From DASYGT01 sp035999365 (GTDB taxonomy: Bacteria; Actinomycetota; Actinomycetes; Mycobacteriales; Jatrophihabitantaceae), in contig DASYGT010000034.1 in the NCBI GenBank assembly GCA_035999365.1, positions 35,502 to 99,501 on the forward strand: a stretch of 64,000 nucleotides of DNA. Direction: 5' to 3'. The position numbers were made by a program, and so were the translations under genes. A model generated the notes under the pieces. That model was given only the letters and a program-made list of their open reading frames with translations. It searched no databases and was not told the DNA's origin. Numbering within the stretch: the first letter of the stretch is position 1; each line of letters opens with the position of its first letter. Below are positions 28,747 through 40,515 of the stretch, one piece after another.

Positions 28747-30117
28747 GTGACCTTGTTCGAGCCGGACGAACCGGCGGCACCGGCTCAGGCGTTCGACCCG
28801 GCCGCGCCCCTCGCGGCCCGGATGCGGCCGCGGACCCTGGACGAGGTCGTCGGCCAAGAGCACCTGTTGGCGGCCGGTTCGCCGCTGCGGCGACTCGTCG
28901 AGGGTGACGCGCCGATGTCGCTGATCCTGTTCGGGCCGCCGGGAACCGGCAAGACCACGCTGGCGCTCATCGTCTCCTCCGCCACCAACCGGCGCTTCGC
29001 ACAACTGTCCGCGCTCAACGCGGGCGTGAAGGACGTCCGCGCCGTCATCGACGAGGCCAAGCGGGAGCTCGGACGGTCCGGACGCCAGACCGTTCTGTTC
29101 ATCGACGAGATCCACCGCTTCTCCAAGACGCAGCAGGATTCGCTGCTGAACGCCGTCGAGGCCCGGCACGTCACCCTGGTCGCCGCGACCACCGAGAACC
29201 CGTACTTCTCGATCGTGTCGCCACTGCTGTCGCGCAGTCTGCTGCTGAACCTGCAGCCACTCGACGACGATGCGATCGGCGTACTCGTCGAACGGGCGCT
29301 GATCGACGAGCGCGGCTTGGGCGGTTCGGTCGCCCTCGACGACGATGCGCGCGCGCACTTGCTGCGCATGTCGACCGGCGACGCGCGACGTGCGCTGACT
29401 GCGCTCGAAGCTGCGGCGGGCACGGTGCTTGCAGCGGGCGGCACGTCGATCGACCTGCCGACACTCGAGCAAGCCGTCGACACCGCGGCTGTGCGCTACG
29501 ACCGCGACGGCGACCAGCATTACGACGTGACGAGTGCGTTCATCAAGTCGATCCGTGGCTCGGACGTCGACGCTGCAGTGCACTACCTCGCGCGGATGAT
29601 CGAGGCGGGGGAGGACCCGCGCTTCATCGCGCGCCGTCTCGTCATCCACGCGAGCGAGGACGTAGGCATGGCCGATCCGAGCGCCCTGCTCGTCGCCACC
29701 GCTGCGGCCGAGGCGGTGCAACTGATCGGAATGCCCGAGGCGCGCATCAACCTGGCCCAGGCGACGATCCACCTTGCGCTGGCGCCGAAGTCCAACGCGG
29801 TGATCGCTGCCGTCGACGCCGCCCTCGCCGATGTACGCGCAGGCCTCGCCGGCTCGGTGCCACCTGCCCTGCGTGACTCGCATTACGCCGGCGCCGCGAA
29901 GATGGCCCACGGCCGCGGTTACCAGTACCCGCATGACGTGCCCGAGGGCGTCGTGAAGCAGCAGTACCCGCCGGACGAACTCGTCGGCCGTGACTACTTC
30001 GTGCCGAGCGGCCACGGCGGCGAACGCGGTCTTGTCGAACGGCTCGCCCGGCTGCGCGCGACGATTCGCGGTTCGGCTCGTGATCAAGCTGAGGACGGCC
30101 CCCGCCGGACCGAGTGA
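28747..30117 (+). CDS. rarA: Replication-associated recombination protein RarA (MgsA)
   Basis: AAA+ ATPase related to clamp-loader subunits that acts at stalled forks. 456 residues with RPRTLDEVVGQEHLL, Walker A FGPPGTGKTT, Walker B LFIDEIHRFSKTQQD, sensor 1 VAATTENPYFS, the arginine SPLLSRS, and the RarA C-terminal domain (HYLARMIEAGEDPRFIARRL through YPHDVPEGVVKQQYPP). GTG 28747 is 10 nt after the aspS stop. Confidence 0.95.
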   Translation: MTLFEPDEPAAPAQAFDPAAPLAARMRPRTLDEVVGQEHLLAAGSPLRRLVEGDAPMSLILFGPPGTGKTTLALIVSSATNRRFAQLSALNAGVKDVRAVIDEAKRELGRSGRQTVLFIDEIHRFSKTQQDSLLNAVEARHVTLVAATTENPYFSIVSPLLSRSLLLNLQPLDDDAIGVLVERALIDERGLGGSVALDDDARAHLLRMSTGDARRALTALEAAAGTVLAAGGTSIDLPTLEQAVDTAAVRYDRDGDQHYDVTSAFIKSIRGSDVDAAVHYLARMIEAGEDPRFIARRLVIHASEDVGMADPSALLVATAAAEAVQLIGMPEARINLAQATIHLALAPKSNAVIAAVDAALADVRAGLAGSVPPALRDSHYAGAAKMAHGRGYQYPHDVPEGVVKQQYPPDELVGRDYFVPSGHGGERGLVERLARLRATIRGSARDQAEDGPRRTE

Positions 30118-30198
30118 GCGCCGAACCGAATGCGGGCACCCGGTAGGGTCGGGCTCGTTGACTGTGACCGTCCCTGGATCGCCTGGAGGAGGCCCCGG

Positions 30199-30603
30199 AT
30201 GTCTGGAGGGGCTATAGCCGCGCTCGTCGCGGCCATCGGCTTCGTGTTGCTCGTGTTCCTGCTCGCCATCCCGCTGCTGAAGCTGGGTCGCACCCTGGAC
30301 GAGACAACGCTCGCGATCCGCAAGACGCACGAGGGCATCACGCCGCTGCTCGCCGACGCGCAAGGAACGATCACGCAGGTCAACGCGCAACTGGACCAAG
30401 CCGAGAGCATCGCGCAGAACGTCAATTCGATGACGACCAACGTGGCGGCGATGACGTCGATCGTGTCGAGCACGCTGGGCAGTCCCTTGATCAAGGTTGC
30501 TGCGTTCAGCTACGGAGTGCGCAAGACGGTGAGCGACCGGCGTGATGCCGAGGCCGTCCGCGACGCTCGTCGCAGGCGGCGCGCCACGCGTAAGGCGTCC
30601 TGA
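30199..30603 (+). CDS. DUF948-containing membrane protein
   Basis: 134 residues: an N-terminal transmembrane helix (ALVAAIGFVLLVFLLAIPLL) and a long helical, coiled-coil-like region (LDETTLAIRKTHEGITPLLADA...NAQLDQAESIA) with a basic end. GGAGGAGG 6 nt upstream fixes ATG 30199. It overlaps the next small gene as TGATG. The DUF948 gene upstream of alaS is conserved in actinobacteria; function unknown. Confidence 0.88.
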   Translation: MSGGAIAALVAAIGFVLLVFLLAIPLLKLGRTLDETTLAIRKTHEGITPLLADAQGTITQVNAQLDQAESIAQNVNSMTTNVAAMTSIVSSTLGSPLIKVAAFSYGVRKTVSDRRDAEAVRDARRRRRATRKAS

Positions 30604-30848
30604 TGCGGCGGCTGTTCTGGCTGGCGATGGGCGTCACGATCGGCGCCTTGCTCGTTCGCAAGATGTCCAAGGTGGCGGCGAAGCTGACACCTGGCGGTAT
30701 AGCTCAGGGATTGGCCACGGGCTTGTCCGACGTCGCCGATTCGCTGCGCGATTTCGCAGCCGACGTCCGTGATGCGATGACCGACCGAGAGGCCGAACTG
30801 CGTTCGGGTACCGGTCTGGACGGGCAGCTCGGCCGAGTAGAGCGATGA
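30603..30848 (+). CDS. Small conserved protein (DUF6167-like)
   Basis: 81 residues: MRRLFWLAMGVTIGALLVRK, a short hydrophobic helix, then an amphipathic segment (GLATGLSDVADSLRDFAADV). This matches the small protein that sits between the DUF948 gene and alaS in many actinobacteria. ATG 30603 overlaps the upstream stop. Function unknown. Confidence 0.8.
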   Translation: MRRLFWLAMGVTIGALLVRKMSKVAAKLTPGGIAQGLATGLSDVADSLRDFAADVRDAMTDREAELRSGTGLDGQLGRVER

Positions 30849-30857
30849 GGACGGGCA

Positions 30858-33550
<2,693 letters not shown>

Positions 33551-33554
<4 letters not shown>

Positions 33555-33985
33555 CGGGGGTGTGGATCGGCGTCGACGTCGGCACGGTCCGTGTCGGCGT
33601 GGCACGCAGCGACCCGCGCGGGATCCTCGCCACGCCGGTCACGACACTGCCGCGCGACCAGCGCGGATCCGCGGATATCGGTCAACTGGCCGAAATGGTG
33701 CGTGAATTCGAGGCTGTTGGTGTCGTTGTCGGAATGCCCCGGACGCTCCGCGATCGCGAGGGTCCATCCGCCGCCATGGCCCGTGATTACGCAGCTCTGC
33801 TCGCCACTGCTGTCGCACCCGTGCCTGTCGAACTCGTCGACGAGCGACTGACCACCGTGAGCGCGCAGCGTAAGCTTCGCCAGGGCAGCGTGCGGGGACG
33901 GGCCCAGCGCGCCGTGATCGATCAAGCGGCGGCGGTTGAGCTGCTGCAGCACTGGTTAGACGGCGCCCAGGGGGCGCGCGGTTAG
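33551..33985 (+). CDS. ruvX: Putative pre-16S rRNA nuclease / Holliday junction resolvase-like RuvX (YqgF)
   Basis: 144-residue RNase H-like protein: WIGVDVGTVRVGVARSDP holds the first acidic residue, VVGMPRTLRDREGP follows, and VELVDERLTTVSAQ and the C-terminal DQAAAVELLQHWL supply the others. In E. coli YqgF processes the 5' end of 16S rRNA. GTG 33551 overlaps the alaS stop. Confidence 0.93.
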
Positions 33986-34041
33986 CCGGGGAAATCCGAG
34001 AGCGGTCCCAGACCAGGCGACACGGACGGGAGTCTGTACAC

Positions 34042-35298
34042 GTGGTGCACGGCGAGCGTGAATCGCTGACCGACCCAGAACAGCACGCGGACCCGCATGC
34101 CCTGTTGTTCGGCCAGGATCCGCAGGACGACGGCTACGCCTCGTTCGGCCCCGGGGGCGACGGACCGAAGATGACCCGGCGGGATACCCGCCGCGCCGCG
34201 CGCGCCGCCCGCGACCCGCGCGGCAGCGACACCCGGCACCATCGTCGCGCATTCCTCACCATGACCGCGGTGATCGTCGCAATCCTGCTCGTCGTGGGGT
34301 GGGTCGGATACACCAAGTACGAGAACCGTTACCACCCCAAGGACTTCGCCACTGCCGCAGGCACAGCCACGGTGCTCATCAAGGTTGGCGCCGGCGACGG
34401 CGCCGACGCGATCGGCGCGACGCTGTACAACGCGAAGGTCGTTGCGAGCGTGCGTGCCTTCGCCAACGCCGCTGCGAAGAATTCCCAGTTCAGCAACGTC
34501 CAGCCGGGCACGTACCGCGTGCACGTGCACATGAGTGCGAAGGATGCGGTCTCCGCGATCCTCACGCGCGCCAACCGGATCTCGAACGACGTCGTCGTCT
34601 TCGAGGGGGCCACGGTGTTCGACGTCGCTCCCCAGCTGGCCAAGGCGCTGGGCGTCAGCCTCGCCAAGGTCACTGCGGCGATCAACCGCGTCGGCGATCT
34701 CAACTTGCCGGCCGGATACACAGGTGCGGCCGGAGCGCCCACCTCCGTCGAGGGATTCCTGTACCCCGCCACCTACACATTCGACGCGGGCACCAGCCCG
34801 ACGGACGCGCTCACGAAGATGATCAGCAATTTCATCGACCAGGACCGCACCTCACATTTCGCCGCCGACGCGAAGGCGGCCAACCTGTCGCCGTACGAGG
34901 CCTTGATCGTCGCGTCGATCGCCGAGAAGGAGGCGAAGGTCGCCGCGGACTACCCGAAGGTCGCCCGCGTCATCCTCAACCGGATCGCGGCACACATGCC
35001 GCTGCAGATCGATGCGACGAGCGCCTACGCGGCAAAGCAGCGCAACCTCGACCCCACCAAGGTCATCTATGCGACGATCGACTCGCCGTACAACACGTAC
35101 ACGCACGACGGCCTGCCGCCCACGCCGATCGCCAGCCCGGGCGCGACAGCCCTCGCCGCTGCGGTAAATCCGGCCGCGGGGAACTGGCTGTACTACGTCA
35201 ACCGTGACGCCGCCGGTGATCTGTTCTTCACCAACAACGATGCGGCTTTCGAGCAAGCGGTCACGAAGTGTCGGACCAACCATTGGGGTTGTGGCTAG
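34042..35298 (+). CDS. mltG: Endolytic murein transglycosylase MltG
   Basis: 418 residues: a long basic cytoplasmic N-terminus (RRDTRRAARAARD), one transmembrane helix (MTAVIVAILLVVGWVGY), a LysM-like domain, and the YceG catalytic domain with EGFLYPATY, the catalytic glutamate in ASIAEKEAK, and GLPPTPIASPG. The family cleaves nascent glycan strands to set their length. GGGAG at 34028-34032 supports GTG 34042 or 34045. The end overlaps aroE by 8 nt. Confidence 0.94.
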   Translation: MVHGERESLTDPEQHADPHALLFGQDPQDDGYASFGPGGDGPKMTRRDTRRAARAARDPRGSDTRHHRRAFLTMTAVIVAILLVVGWVGYTKYENRYHPKDFATAAGTATVLIKVGAGDGADAIGATLYNAKVVASVRAFANAAAKNSQFSNVQPGTYRVHVHMSAKDAVSAILTRANRISNDVVVFEGATVFDVAPQLAKALGVSLAKVTAAINRVGDLNLPAGYTGAAGAPTSVEGFLYPATYTFDAGTSPTDALTKMISNFIDQDRTSHFAADAKAANLSPYEALIVASIAEKEAKVAADYPKVARVILNRIAAHMPLQIDATSAYAAKQRNLDPTKVIYATIDSPYNTYTHDGLPPTPIASPGATALAAAVNPAAGNWLYYVNRDAAGDLFFTNNDAAFEQAVTKCRTNHWGCG

Positions 35299-36109
35299 CC
35301 CGCCGCGCCACGCCGCCGTTCTCGGCCGGCCGATCGCGCACTCGCTCTCGCCGGTATTGCACCGGGCCGCCTACGTGGCGCTGGGGCTGAGCTGGTCGTA
35401 CGACGCCATCGACTGCGCACCCGACGATCTGGCTGCACTGCTGGCTGAGCGTCGGGGCTGGGCGGGCTTCTCCTGCACGATGCCGTTGAAGCACGCTGCG
35501 CTCGCAGTGGCCGACGAGGCCAGCCCGGCCGCGACCGCGATCGGGGCGGCGAATACGTTGCTGCCTGCTGGGGGCGGTTGGCGCGCCGAGAACACCGACG
35601 TCACCGGCATCCTTTCTGCGCTCGCCGAGCGGTCGGTGCGTCCTGAGACGGCGACTGTCCTTGGGGCCGGTGGCACCGCCCAGGCCGCGGTGGCGGCATT
35701 CGCCCAGCTGGGTATCACCAGCTGTGGCGTGCTCGTGCGTGACGTCGCGCGCACGACCAACCTTGCCGTGACGGCCGAGCGGCTCGGCGTGCAGCTAGCC
35801 GTGTCACGGCTTGCACCCGATGCGTCGGAGCTCGACGCAGACCTGATCGTGTCGACGTTGCCCGGCGACTCCGCGCTCGCCGTCGCCGACCATGCGTGGC
35901 GACCCGACCAGGCCGTACTCGATGTCGTCTACGACCCGTGGCCCACGGCGCTCGCGACGTGTGCAGGGCGGGGCGGGTCGACATTCGTCAGCGGTGCCTT
36001 GATGCTGCTGCACCAGGCTGCCGCCCAGGTAGAGCTGATGACGGGTCTGCCGGCGCCCGTCGAGGCGATGCGGGCGGCATTGCGAGCCGCCGTTCCCGAC
36101 GGATGGTGA
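35291..36109 (+). CDS. aroE: Shikimate dehydrogenase
   Basis: 272 residues. Converts 3-dehydroshikimate to shikimate. AAVLGRPIAHSLSPVLHRAAY is the substrate-binding N-terminus, FSCTMPLKHAAL contains the catalytic lysine, NTLLPAGGGWRAENTDVTG follows with the aspartate, and VLGAGGTAQAAV is the NADP-binding loop. GTG 35291 lies within the end of mltG. The other shikimate genes are 7.6 kb downstream. Confidence 0.93.
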   Translation: MASPPRHAAVLGRPIAHSLSPVLHRAAYVALGLSWSYDAIDCAPDDLAALLAERRGWAGFSCTMPLKHAALAVADEASPAATAIGAANTLLPAGGGWRAENTDVTGILSALAERSVRPETATVLGAGGTAQAAVAAFAQLGITSCGVLVRDVARTTNLAVTAERLGVQLAVSRLAPDASELDADLIVSTLPGDSALAVADHAWRPDQAVLDVVYDPWPTALATCAGRGGSTFVSGALMLLHQAAAQVELMTGLPAPVEAMRAALRAAVPDGW

Positions 36110-36123
36110 GCGCCGGGCGAAAG

Positions 36124-36150
36124 GGCTGACGGACCGGCGGCGGTTCAGCC
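36124..36150. terminator. Candidate hairpin between convergent aroE and FdhF-like genes
   Basis: GGCTGA (36124-36129) and TCAGCC (36145-36150) flank a 15-nt GC-rich loop, 14 nt after the aroE stop. The right arm includes the stop codon of the opposite gene. There is no T-run; stem length is modest. Confidence 0.25.
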
Positions 36151-38418
36151 GACTGGTTCCAGCCGCACGACGATCGATTTGGAGGTCGGTGTATTGCTGA
36201 CCTCCGCTGTCGAGTCCAGTGGCACGAGCACGTTCGCCTCGGGGAAGTAGGCAGCCGCGCAGCCGCGGGCGGTCGGGTAGTCGACGACGCGGAAACCAGC
36301 GGCGCGCCGCTCTCCGTCGGTCCAGACGCTGACGATGTCGACGAGGTCTCCGTCGCGAATCCCCAGATCGCGCAGGTCATCGGTCGACACGAACACGACG
36401 CGACGGCCACCCTTGATGCCGCGGTAGCGGTCGTCGAGGCCGTAGACGGTCGTGTTGAACTGGTCGTGCGAGCGCACCGTCTGCAGCAGCAAGTGCCCCG
36501 CCGGTACCTCCACGGCGTCGGGCGGGTTCACCGTGAACCGGGCCGTGCCGGTCTCGGTGGCGAACTCGCGTCGGTCGCGGGGGCCATTGGGTAGTGCGAA
36601 TCCGCCGGGGTGGCCGATGCGCTCCTCGAACGACTCGAAGCCGGGGACGACGTTCTCGATGTGCTTGCGGATCCGGGCGTAGTCGCGCCCCATCTCCAGC
36701 CAGCCGACGTCATCGCCGAACAGTGCATGACCCAACGCCGTGACGATCGCGACCTCGCTGCGCTGCAGTGCCGAACCGGGCCGGATGCGTCCGCGGGACG
36801 CATGCACCATGCCCATCGAGTCCTCGACGGTGACGGCCTGCTCGCGGCCGCCCTGCTCGTCGCGGTCGGTGCGTCCTAGGCAGGGAAGGATCAGCGCTTC
36901 GCGGCCGTGGGTCAGGTGCGAGCGATTGAGCTTCGTCGCCACGTGCACAGTGAGCTTGCAGGCTGACATCGCCTCGGCCGTGCGATCGGTGTCCGGTGTC
37001 GCAACGGCGAAGTTGCCCCCGAGCGCCATGAAGACGTCGACCTTGCCGGCCCGCATCGCCCGGATCGAGTCGACGGTGTCCCAGCCGTGTTCGCGCGGCG
37101 GGTCGAAGCCGAACTCGTCGCGAAGGGCGTCCAGGAACTTGTCCGGCATCTGCTCCCAGATGCCGACCGTGCGGTCACCCTGGACGTTGCTGTGCCCTCG
37201 TATCGGCGCTGCGCCTGCACCGGGGCGGCCGATGTTTCCTCGTAGCAGCAGGAAGTTCACGATCTCGCGGATCGTCGCGACGGCGTTACGGTGCTGAGTC
37301 AGCCCCATCGCCCAGCAGACCGTCACCGACGGGGCTGCGATGACGTCGGACACGAATGCCTCGATGTCGGCACGCGGCAGGCCGCTCATGGTCTCGAGGG
37401 CGGCCCAGTCCAGATCGCGCCACGCAGCGGCCGCTTCCGCAAATCCTGAGCAGTGCTTGGAGATGAACGCGTGGTCGATGACGGTCCCCGGGGCGGCGGC
37501 TTCGCGCGCGAGGAGCGCCTTGTTCACCGCTGCGAAGAACGCGAGATCGCCGTTGACGCGAACGGGCAGGTACCTGTCTGCGATCTTGGTTCCTGGGCCG
37601 GCCAGCCCCCGCACCGTTTGCGGATTGCGGAACCGGGTGAGCCCGGCCTCGGGCAACGGGTTCACCGCGACGATCCGGGCACCGCGCTTCTTGGCCTGTT
37701 CGAGCGAGGTCAGCATCCGGGGATGGTTCGTTCCGGGGTTCTGGCCGACGATCACGATGAGTTCGGCGTGCTCGGCGATGTCGTCGAGGGTGACCGTCCC
37801 CTTGCCGATGCCGATGGTCTGGGTGAGAGCTGCACCGCTGGATTCGTGACACATGTTCGAGCAGTCGGGCAGGTTGTTGGTGCCGAGACGCCGCGCGAGC
37901 AGCTGGTAGACGAACGCGGCCTCGTTGCTCGCCCGCCCGCTCGTGTAGAAGACGGCCCGGTTCGGATCAGGCATCTCGCGCAGCCGTTGGGCGATCAGGG
38001 CCGTCGCGTCGTCCCAGGAGATCGCGGCGTAGTGCGTGGCACCGGGCGCCAGGTACACGGGCTCGCTGAGCCGCCCCTGGGCCTCGAGCCAGTGATCCGG
38101 CTGGGAGCGCAGTGCCTCGACGGAGTGTTCGGCGAAGAACTCGGCGCTCACGCGCTTGCGGGTGGCCTCCCAGGCGACCGCCTTGGCACCGTTCTCGCAG
38201 AATTCGGCGGCATGCCGGCGATCAGGATCCGGCCACGCGCAGCTGGGGCAGTCGAAGCCGTCGACGTGGTTCATCTTCGACAGGGTGCGTGCGGTGCGCG
38301 TCGCGCCCATCTCGCCCAGCGCGTACTGCATGGCGTGCGCGATCGCGGGAATGCCGACTGCTGAGTGCTTGGGCTTGCTCACCTTCGGGTGGGCTTCGTC
38401 GTCCTGATCGCCAGCCAT
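36145..38418 (-). CDS. FdhF/YdeP-type molybdopterin oxidoreductase (putative formate dehydrogenase)
   Basis: 757 residues of the molybdopterin-dependent family: an N-terminal Cys motif (FDCPSCAWPDPDRR, with a third Cys in FCENGAK), SNMCHESSG with the Cys190-His191 pair where formate dehydrogenases have Sec/Cys-His, then VVGQNPGTNHPRM, LLLRGNIGRPGAGAAPIRGHSNVQG, and the C-terminal MopB domain (QTVRSHDQFNTTVYG). Only three Cys are found in the region that usually holds a 4Fe-4S cluster. Formate oxidation is suggested by the adjacent mycothiol-dependent formaldehyde dehydrogenase and fdhD; YdeP-type enzymes are poorly characterised, so the substrate is inference. Confidence 0.88.
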   Translation of the reverse strand: MAGDQDDEAHPKVSKPKHSAVGIPAIAHAMQYALGEMGATRTARTLSKMNHVDGFDCPSCAWPDPDRRHAAEFCENGAKAVAWEATRKRVSAEFFAEHSVEALRSQPDHWLEAQGRLSEPVYLAPGATHYAAISWDDATALIAQRLREMPDPNRAVFYTSGRASNEAAFVYQLLARRLGTNNLPDCSNMCHESSGAALTQTIGIGKGTVTLDDIAEHAELIVIVGQNPGTNHPRMLTSLEQAKKRGARIVAVNPLPEAGLTRFRNPQTVRGLAGPGTKIADRYLPVRVNGDLAFFAAVNKALLAREAAAPGTVIDHAFISKHCSGFAEAAAAWRDLDWAALETMSGLPRADIEAFVSDVIAAPSVTVCWAMGLTQHRNAVATIREIVNFLLLRGNIGRPGAGAAPIRGHSNVQGDRTVGIWEQMPDKFLDALRDEFGFDPPREHGWDTVDSIRAMRAGKVDVFMALGGNFAVATPDTDRTAEAMSACKLTVHVATKLNRSHLTHGREALILPCLGRTDRDEQGGREQAVTVEDSMGMVHASRGRIRPGSALQRSEVAIVTALGHALFGDDVGWLEMGRDYARIRKHIENVVPGFESFEERIGHPGGFALPNGPRDRREFATETGTARFTVNPPDAVEVPAGHLLLQTVRSHDQFNTTVYGLDDRYRGIKGGRRVVFVSTDDLRDLGIRDGDLVDIVSVWTDGERRAAGFRVVDYPTARGCAAAYFPEANVLVPLDSTAEVSNTPTSKSIVVRLEPVG

Positions 38419-38457
38419 GCATCCACACTAGGTCGTCACACCCACCTGTGGGTGTGG

Positions 38458-39546
38458 TCAGAACAGGACGACCGAGCGCAGCACATCTCCGCGCTGCATC
38501 GCCGCGAACGCCTCCTCCACCTGGTCGAGCCGGATCGTCTCGGTGACGAACTCCTCGAGCGGCAGCCGGCCCTGCAGATGGAGATCGACGAGCATCGGGA
38601 AGTCGCGCGACGGCAGGCAGTCGCCGTACCAGGAGGACTTCAGCGTGCCGCCTCGGCCGAACACGTCGAGCAACGGCAGATCGAGCCGCATGCCGGGAGT
38701 CGGGACCCCGACGAGGACGACCGTGCCGGCGAGGTCACGCGCGTAGAAGGCTTGCCGGTAGGTCTCGGGACGGCCGACAGCGTCGATCACGACATCGGCG
38801 CCGAAACCGCCGGTGTGCTCACGGATCGCCTCGATCGGGTCGGTGTGTGCTGAGTTCACCGTGTGGGTCGCGCCGAGCCGGGCCGCCGTGGCGAGTTTGC
38901 GGTCGTCGATATCGACGGCGACGATCGTGGCAGCACCGGCGAGGCGCGCGCCGGCGATTGCTGCCGCGCCGACGCCGCCGCACCCGATCACCGCGACGCT
39001 CTGACCGCGCCGCACCGCGCCGGTGTTGATGGCAGCGCCGAGGCCGGCCATCACGCCGCAGCCGAGCAGGCCGGCCACCGCCGGTGCCACGGCCGGGTCG
39101 ACCTTCGTGCACTGCCCGGAGTGGACGAGGGTCTTCTCGGCGAACGCACCGATACCCAGCGCAGGGGACAGCGCAGTGCCGCCCGTGCCGAGGGTCATCG
39201 GCTGTTCGGCGTTGAAGGTGTTGAAGCAGTACCAAGGCTCGCCGCGCCGGCAGGCCCGGCACTGCCCGCACACCGCCCGCCAATTGAGGATCACGAAATC
39301 GCCCGCCGCGAGATCGTCGACCCCGGTACCGACCTCTTCCACCACGCCCGACGCCTCATGTCCGAGCAGGAACGGGAAGGCGTCGTTGATGCCCCCCTCC
39401 CGGTAGTGCAGATCGGTGTGGCAGACCCCGCATGCCTGTACTCGCACGACGGCCTCACCAGGTCCCGGATCCGGCACGGTGATCGTCTCGATACGGACGG
39501 GCTCGCCCTTGGCGTGGCTGACAACTCCCTGTACCTGCTGTGGCAT
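38458..39546 (-). CDS. S-(hydroxymethyl)mycothiol dehydrogenase (mycothiol-dependent formaldehyde dehydrogenase)
   Basis: 362-residue zinc alcohol dehydrogenase. It oxidises the formaldehyde-mycothiol adduct to S-formylmycothiol. Catalytic zinc ligands are in CGVCHTDLHYREGG and LGHEASG, structural zinc in CGQCRACRRGEPWYC, and the NAD fold in VIGCGGVGAAAIAGA. Long stretches (FVILNWRAVCGQC, IDAVGRPETYRQAFYARDL, LKSSWYGDCLPSRDFP) match the mycothiol-dependent class (MscR of M. tuberculosis) closely. It lies 39 nt upstream of nothing on its strand except the molybdoenzyme further on, and is divergent from fdhD. Confidence 0.93.
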   Translation of the reverse strand: MPQQVQGVVSHAKGEPVRIETITVPDPGPGEAVVRVQACGVCHTDLHYREGGINDAFPFLLGHEASGVVEEVGTGVDDLAAGDFVILNWRAVCGQCRACRRGEPWYCFNTFNAEQPMTLGTGGTALSPALGIGAFAEKTLVHSGQCTKVDPAVAPAVAGLLGCGVMAGLGAAINTGAVRRGQSVAVIGCGGVGAAAIAGARLAGAATIVAVDIDDRKLATAARLGATHTVNSAHTDPIEAIREHTGGFGADVVIDAVGRPETYRQAFYARDLAGTVVLVGVPTPGMRLDLPLLDVFGRGGTLKSSWYGDCLPSRDFPMLVDLHLQGRLPLEEFVTETIRLDQVEEAFAAMQRGDVLRSVVLF

Positions 39547-39591
39547 GGGTTCCCCTCGAGGTGTGCGGACCGTGGGTGATCTTCGGCCCGG

Positions 39592-39618
39592 GTTGCCGGC
39601 CGCTGGCAACTGTAGGCT
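39592..39618 (+). promoter_or_regulatory. Inverted repeat next to a -10 box in the divergent mscR-type/fdhD gap
   Basis: GTTGCC (39592-39597) and GGCAAC (39605-39610) form a 6-bp inverted repeat with a 7-bp spacer. It is directly followed by TGTAGGCT (-10 TAGGCT at 39613-39618). The layout fits an operator overlapping the fdhD promoter; the regulator is unknown. Confidence 0.4.
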
Positions 39619-39647
39619 CGAATACACGCAGACGGCAGGGGTTGAGC

Positions 39648-40442
39648 ATGGCGGTGACGACGACGCGGCGCGCCGTTGTCCGTATGCCGACCGGTGCTGC
39701 CGCGGCGGCTTCCCCCGACGATCTGGCCGTCGAGGATCCCCTCGTCCTCGCCCTCGACGGCACCGCGATCGCCACCCTGATGCGCACGCCGGGGCACGAC
39801 ATCGAACTGGCGGCGGGATGGCTCGTGGTCGAGTCCGGTGTCCGCTCGCCCGAGGACGTGCGAACCCTGAGGCAGTGCCGCGAAGACGGCACCGACCGTG
39901 TCCACATCACCCTCGCCGACGGCGTACGGCCGCCGCGGCCGCGTGCCTTCGTCACCTCAGCCGCGTGCGGTGTCTGCAGTGCCGACGTGCTGGATCTGGC
40001 ACCCCTCGCCGATGGCACACCGCACCCGCCGGGCTGGTCGATATCGCGAGCTGTCATCGCGGCATTGCCCGACGCGATGCGCACGCAGCAGCGTGCCTTC
40101 GACAAGACGGGTGCGGTGCACGCCGCGGGGCTCGCGACCCCAGACGGCGCCCTCGGCCCGGTGCGCGAAGACATCGGCAGGCACAACGCGGTCGACAAGG
40201 TCATCGGACGCGCCTTGCTCGACGGTCTGCTTCCGGCGACCGGCCGGATGCTGGTCGTCAGTGGCCGGGTGTCGTTCGAGATCGTGCAGAAGGCGGTCGC
40301 GGCCGGTGCAGCCGGCATCGTCGCGGTGTCCGCCCCGTCCAGCCTGGCGGTGGACCTGTCGCGTGAATACGGCCTCGTTCTCGCGGGGATGGTGCGCGGC
40401 GACCGGATGAACCTGTATGCGGGGCACGACCACGTCACGTGA
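39648..40442 (+). CDS. fdhD: Formate dehydrogenase accessory sulfurtransferase FdhD
   Basis: 264 residues. FdhD transfers sulfur to the molybdenum cofactor of formate dehydrogenases. Visible are VEDPLVLALDGT, LMRTPGHDIELAAGWL, the catalytic CxxC in SAACGVCS, AFDKTGAVHAAGL, EDIGRHNAVDKVIG, and SGRVSFEIVQKA. Its position opposite the molybdopterin oxidoreductase and formaldehyde dehydrogenase supports a formate-oxidising role for the cluster. Start ATG 39648 matches family length. Confidence 0.95.
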   Translation: MAVTTTRRAVVRMPTGAAAAASPDDLAVEDPLVLALDGTAIATLMRTPGHDIELAAGWLVVESGVRSPEDVRTLRQCREDGTDRVHITLADGVRPPRPRAFVTSAACGVCSADVLDLAPLADGTPHPPGWSISRAVIAALPDAMRTQQRAFDKTGAVHAAGLATPDGALGPVREDIGRHNAVDKVIGRALLDGLLPATGRMLVVSGRVSFEIVQKAVAAGAAGIVAVSAPSSLAVDLSREYGLVLAGMVRGDRMNLYAGHDHVT

Positions 40443-40515
40443 TCGTCAACGTGCGACCTGACGGTCGGACCGGCAGACTCCGGACTACTGCCACCGACGA
40501 AAGGTCGCATCGCCG

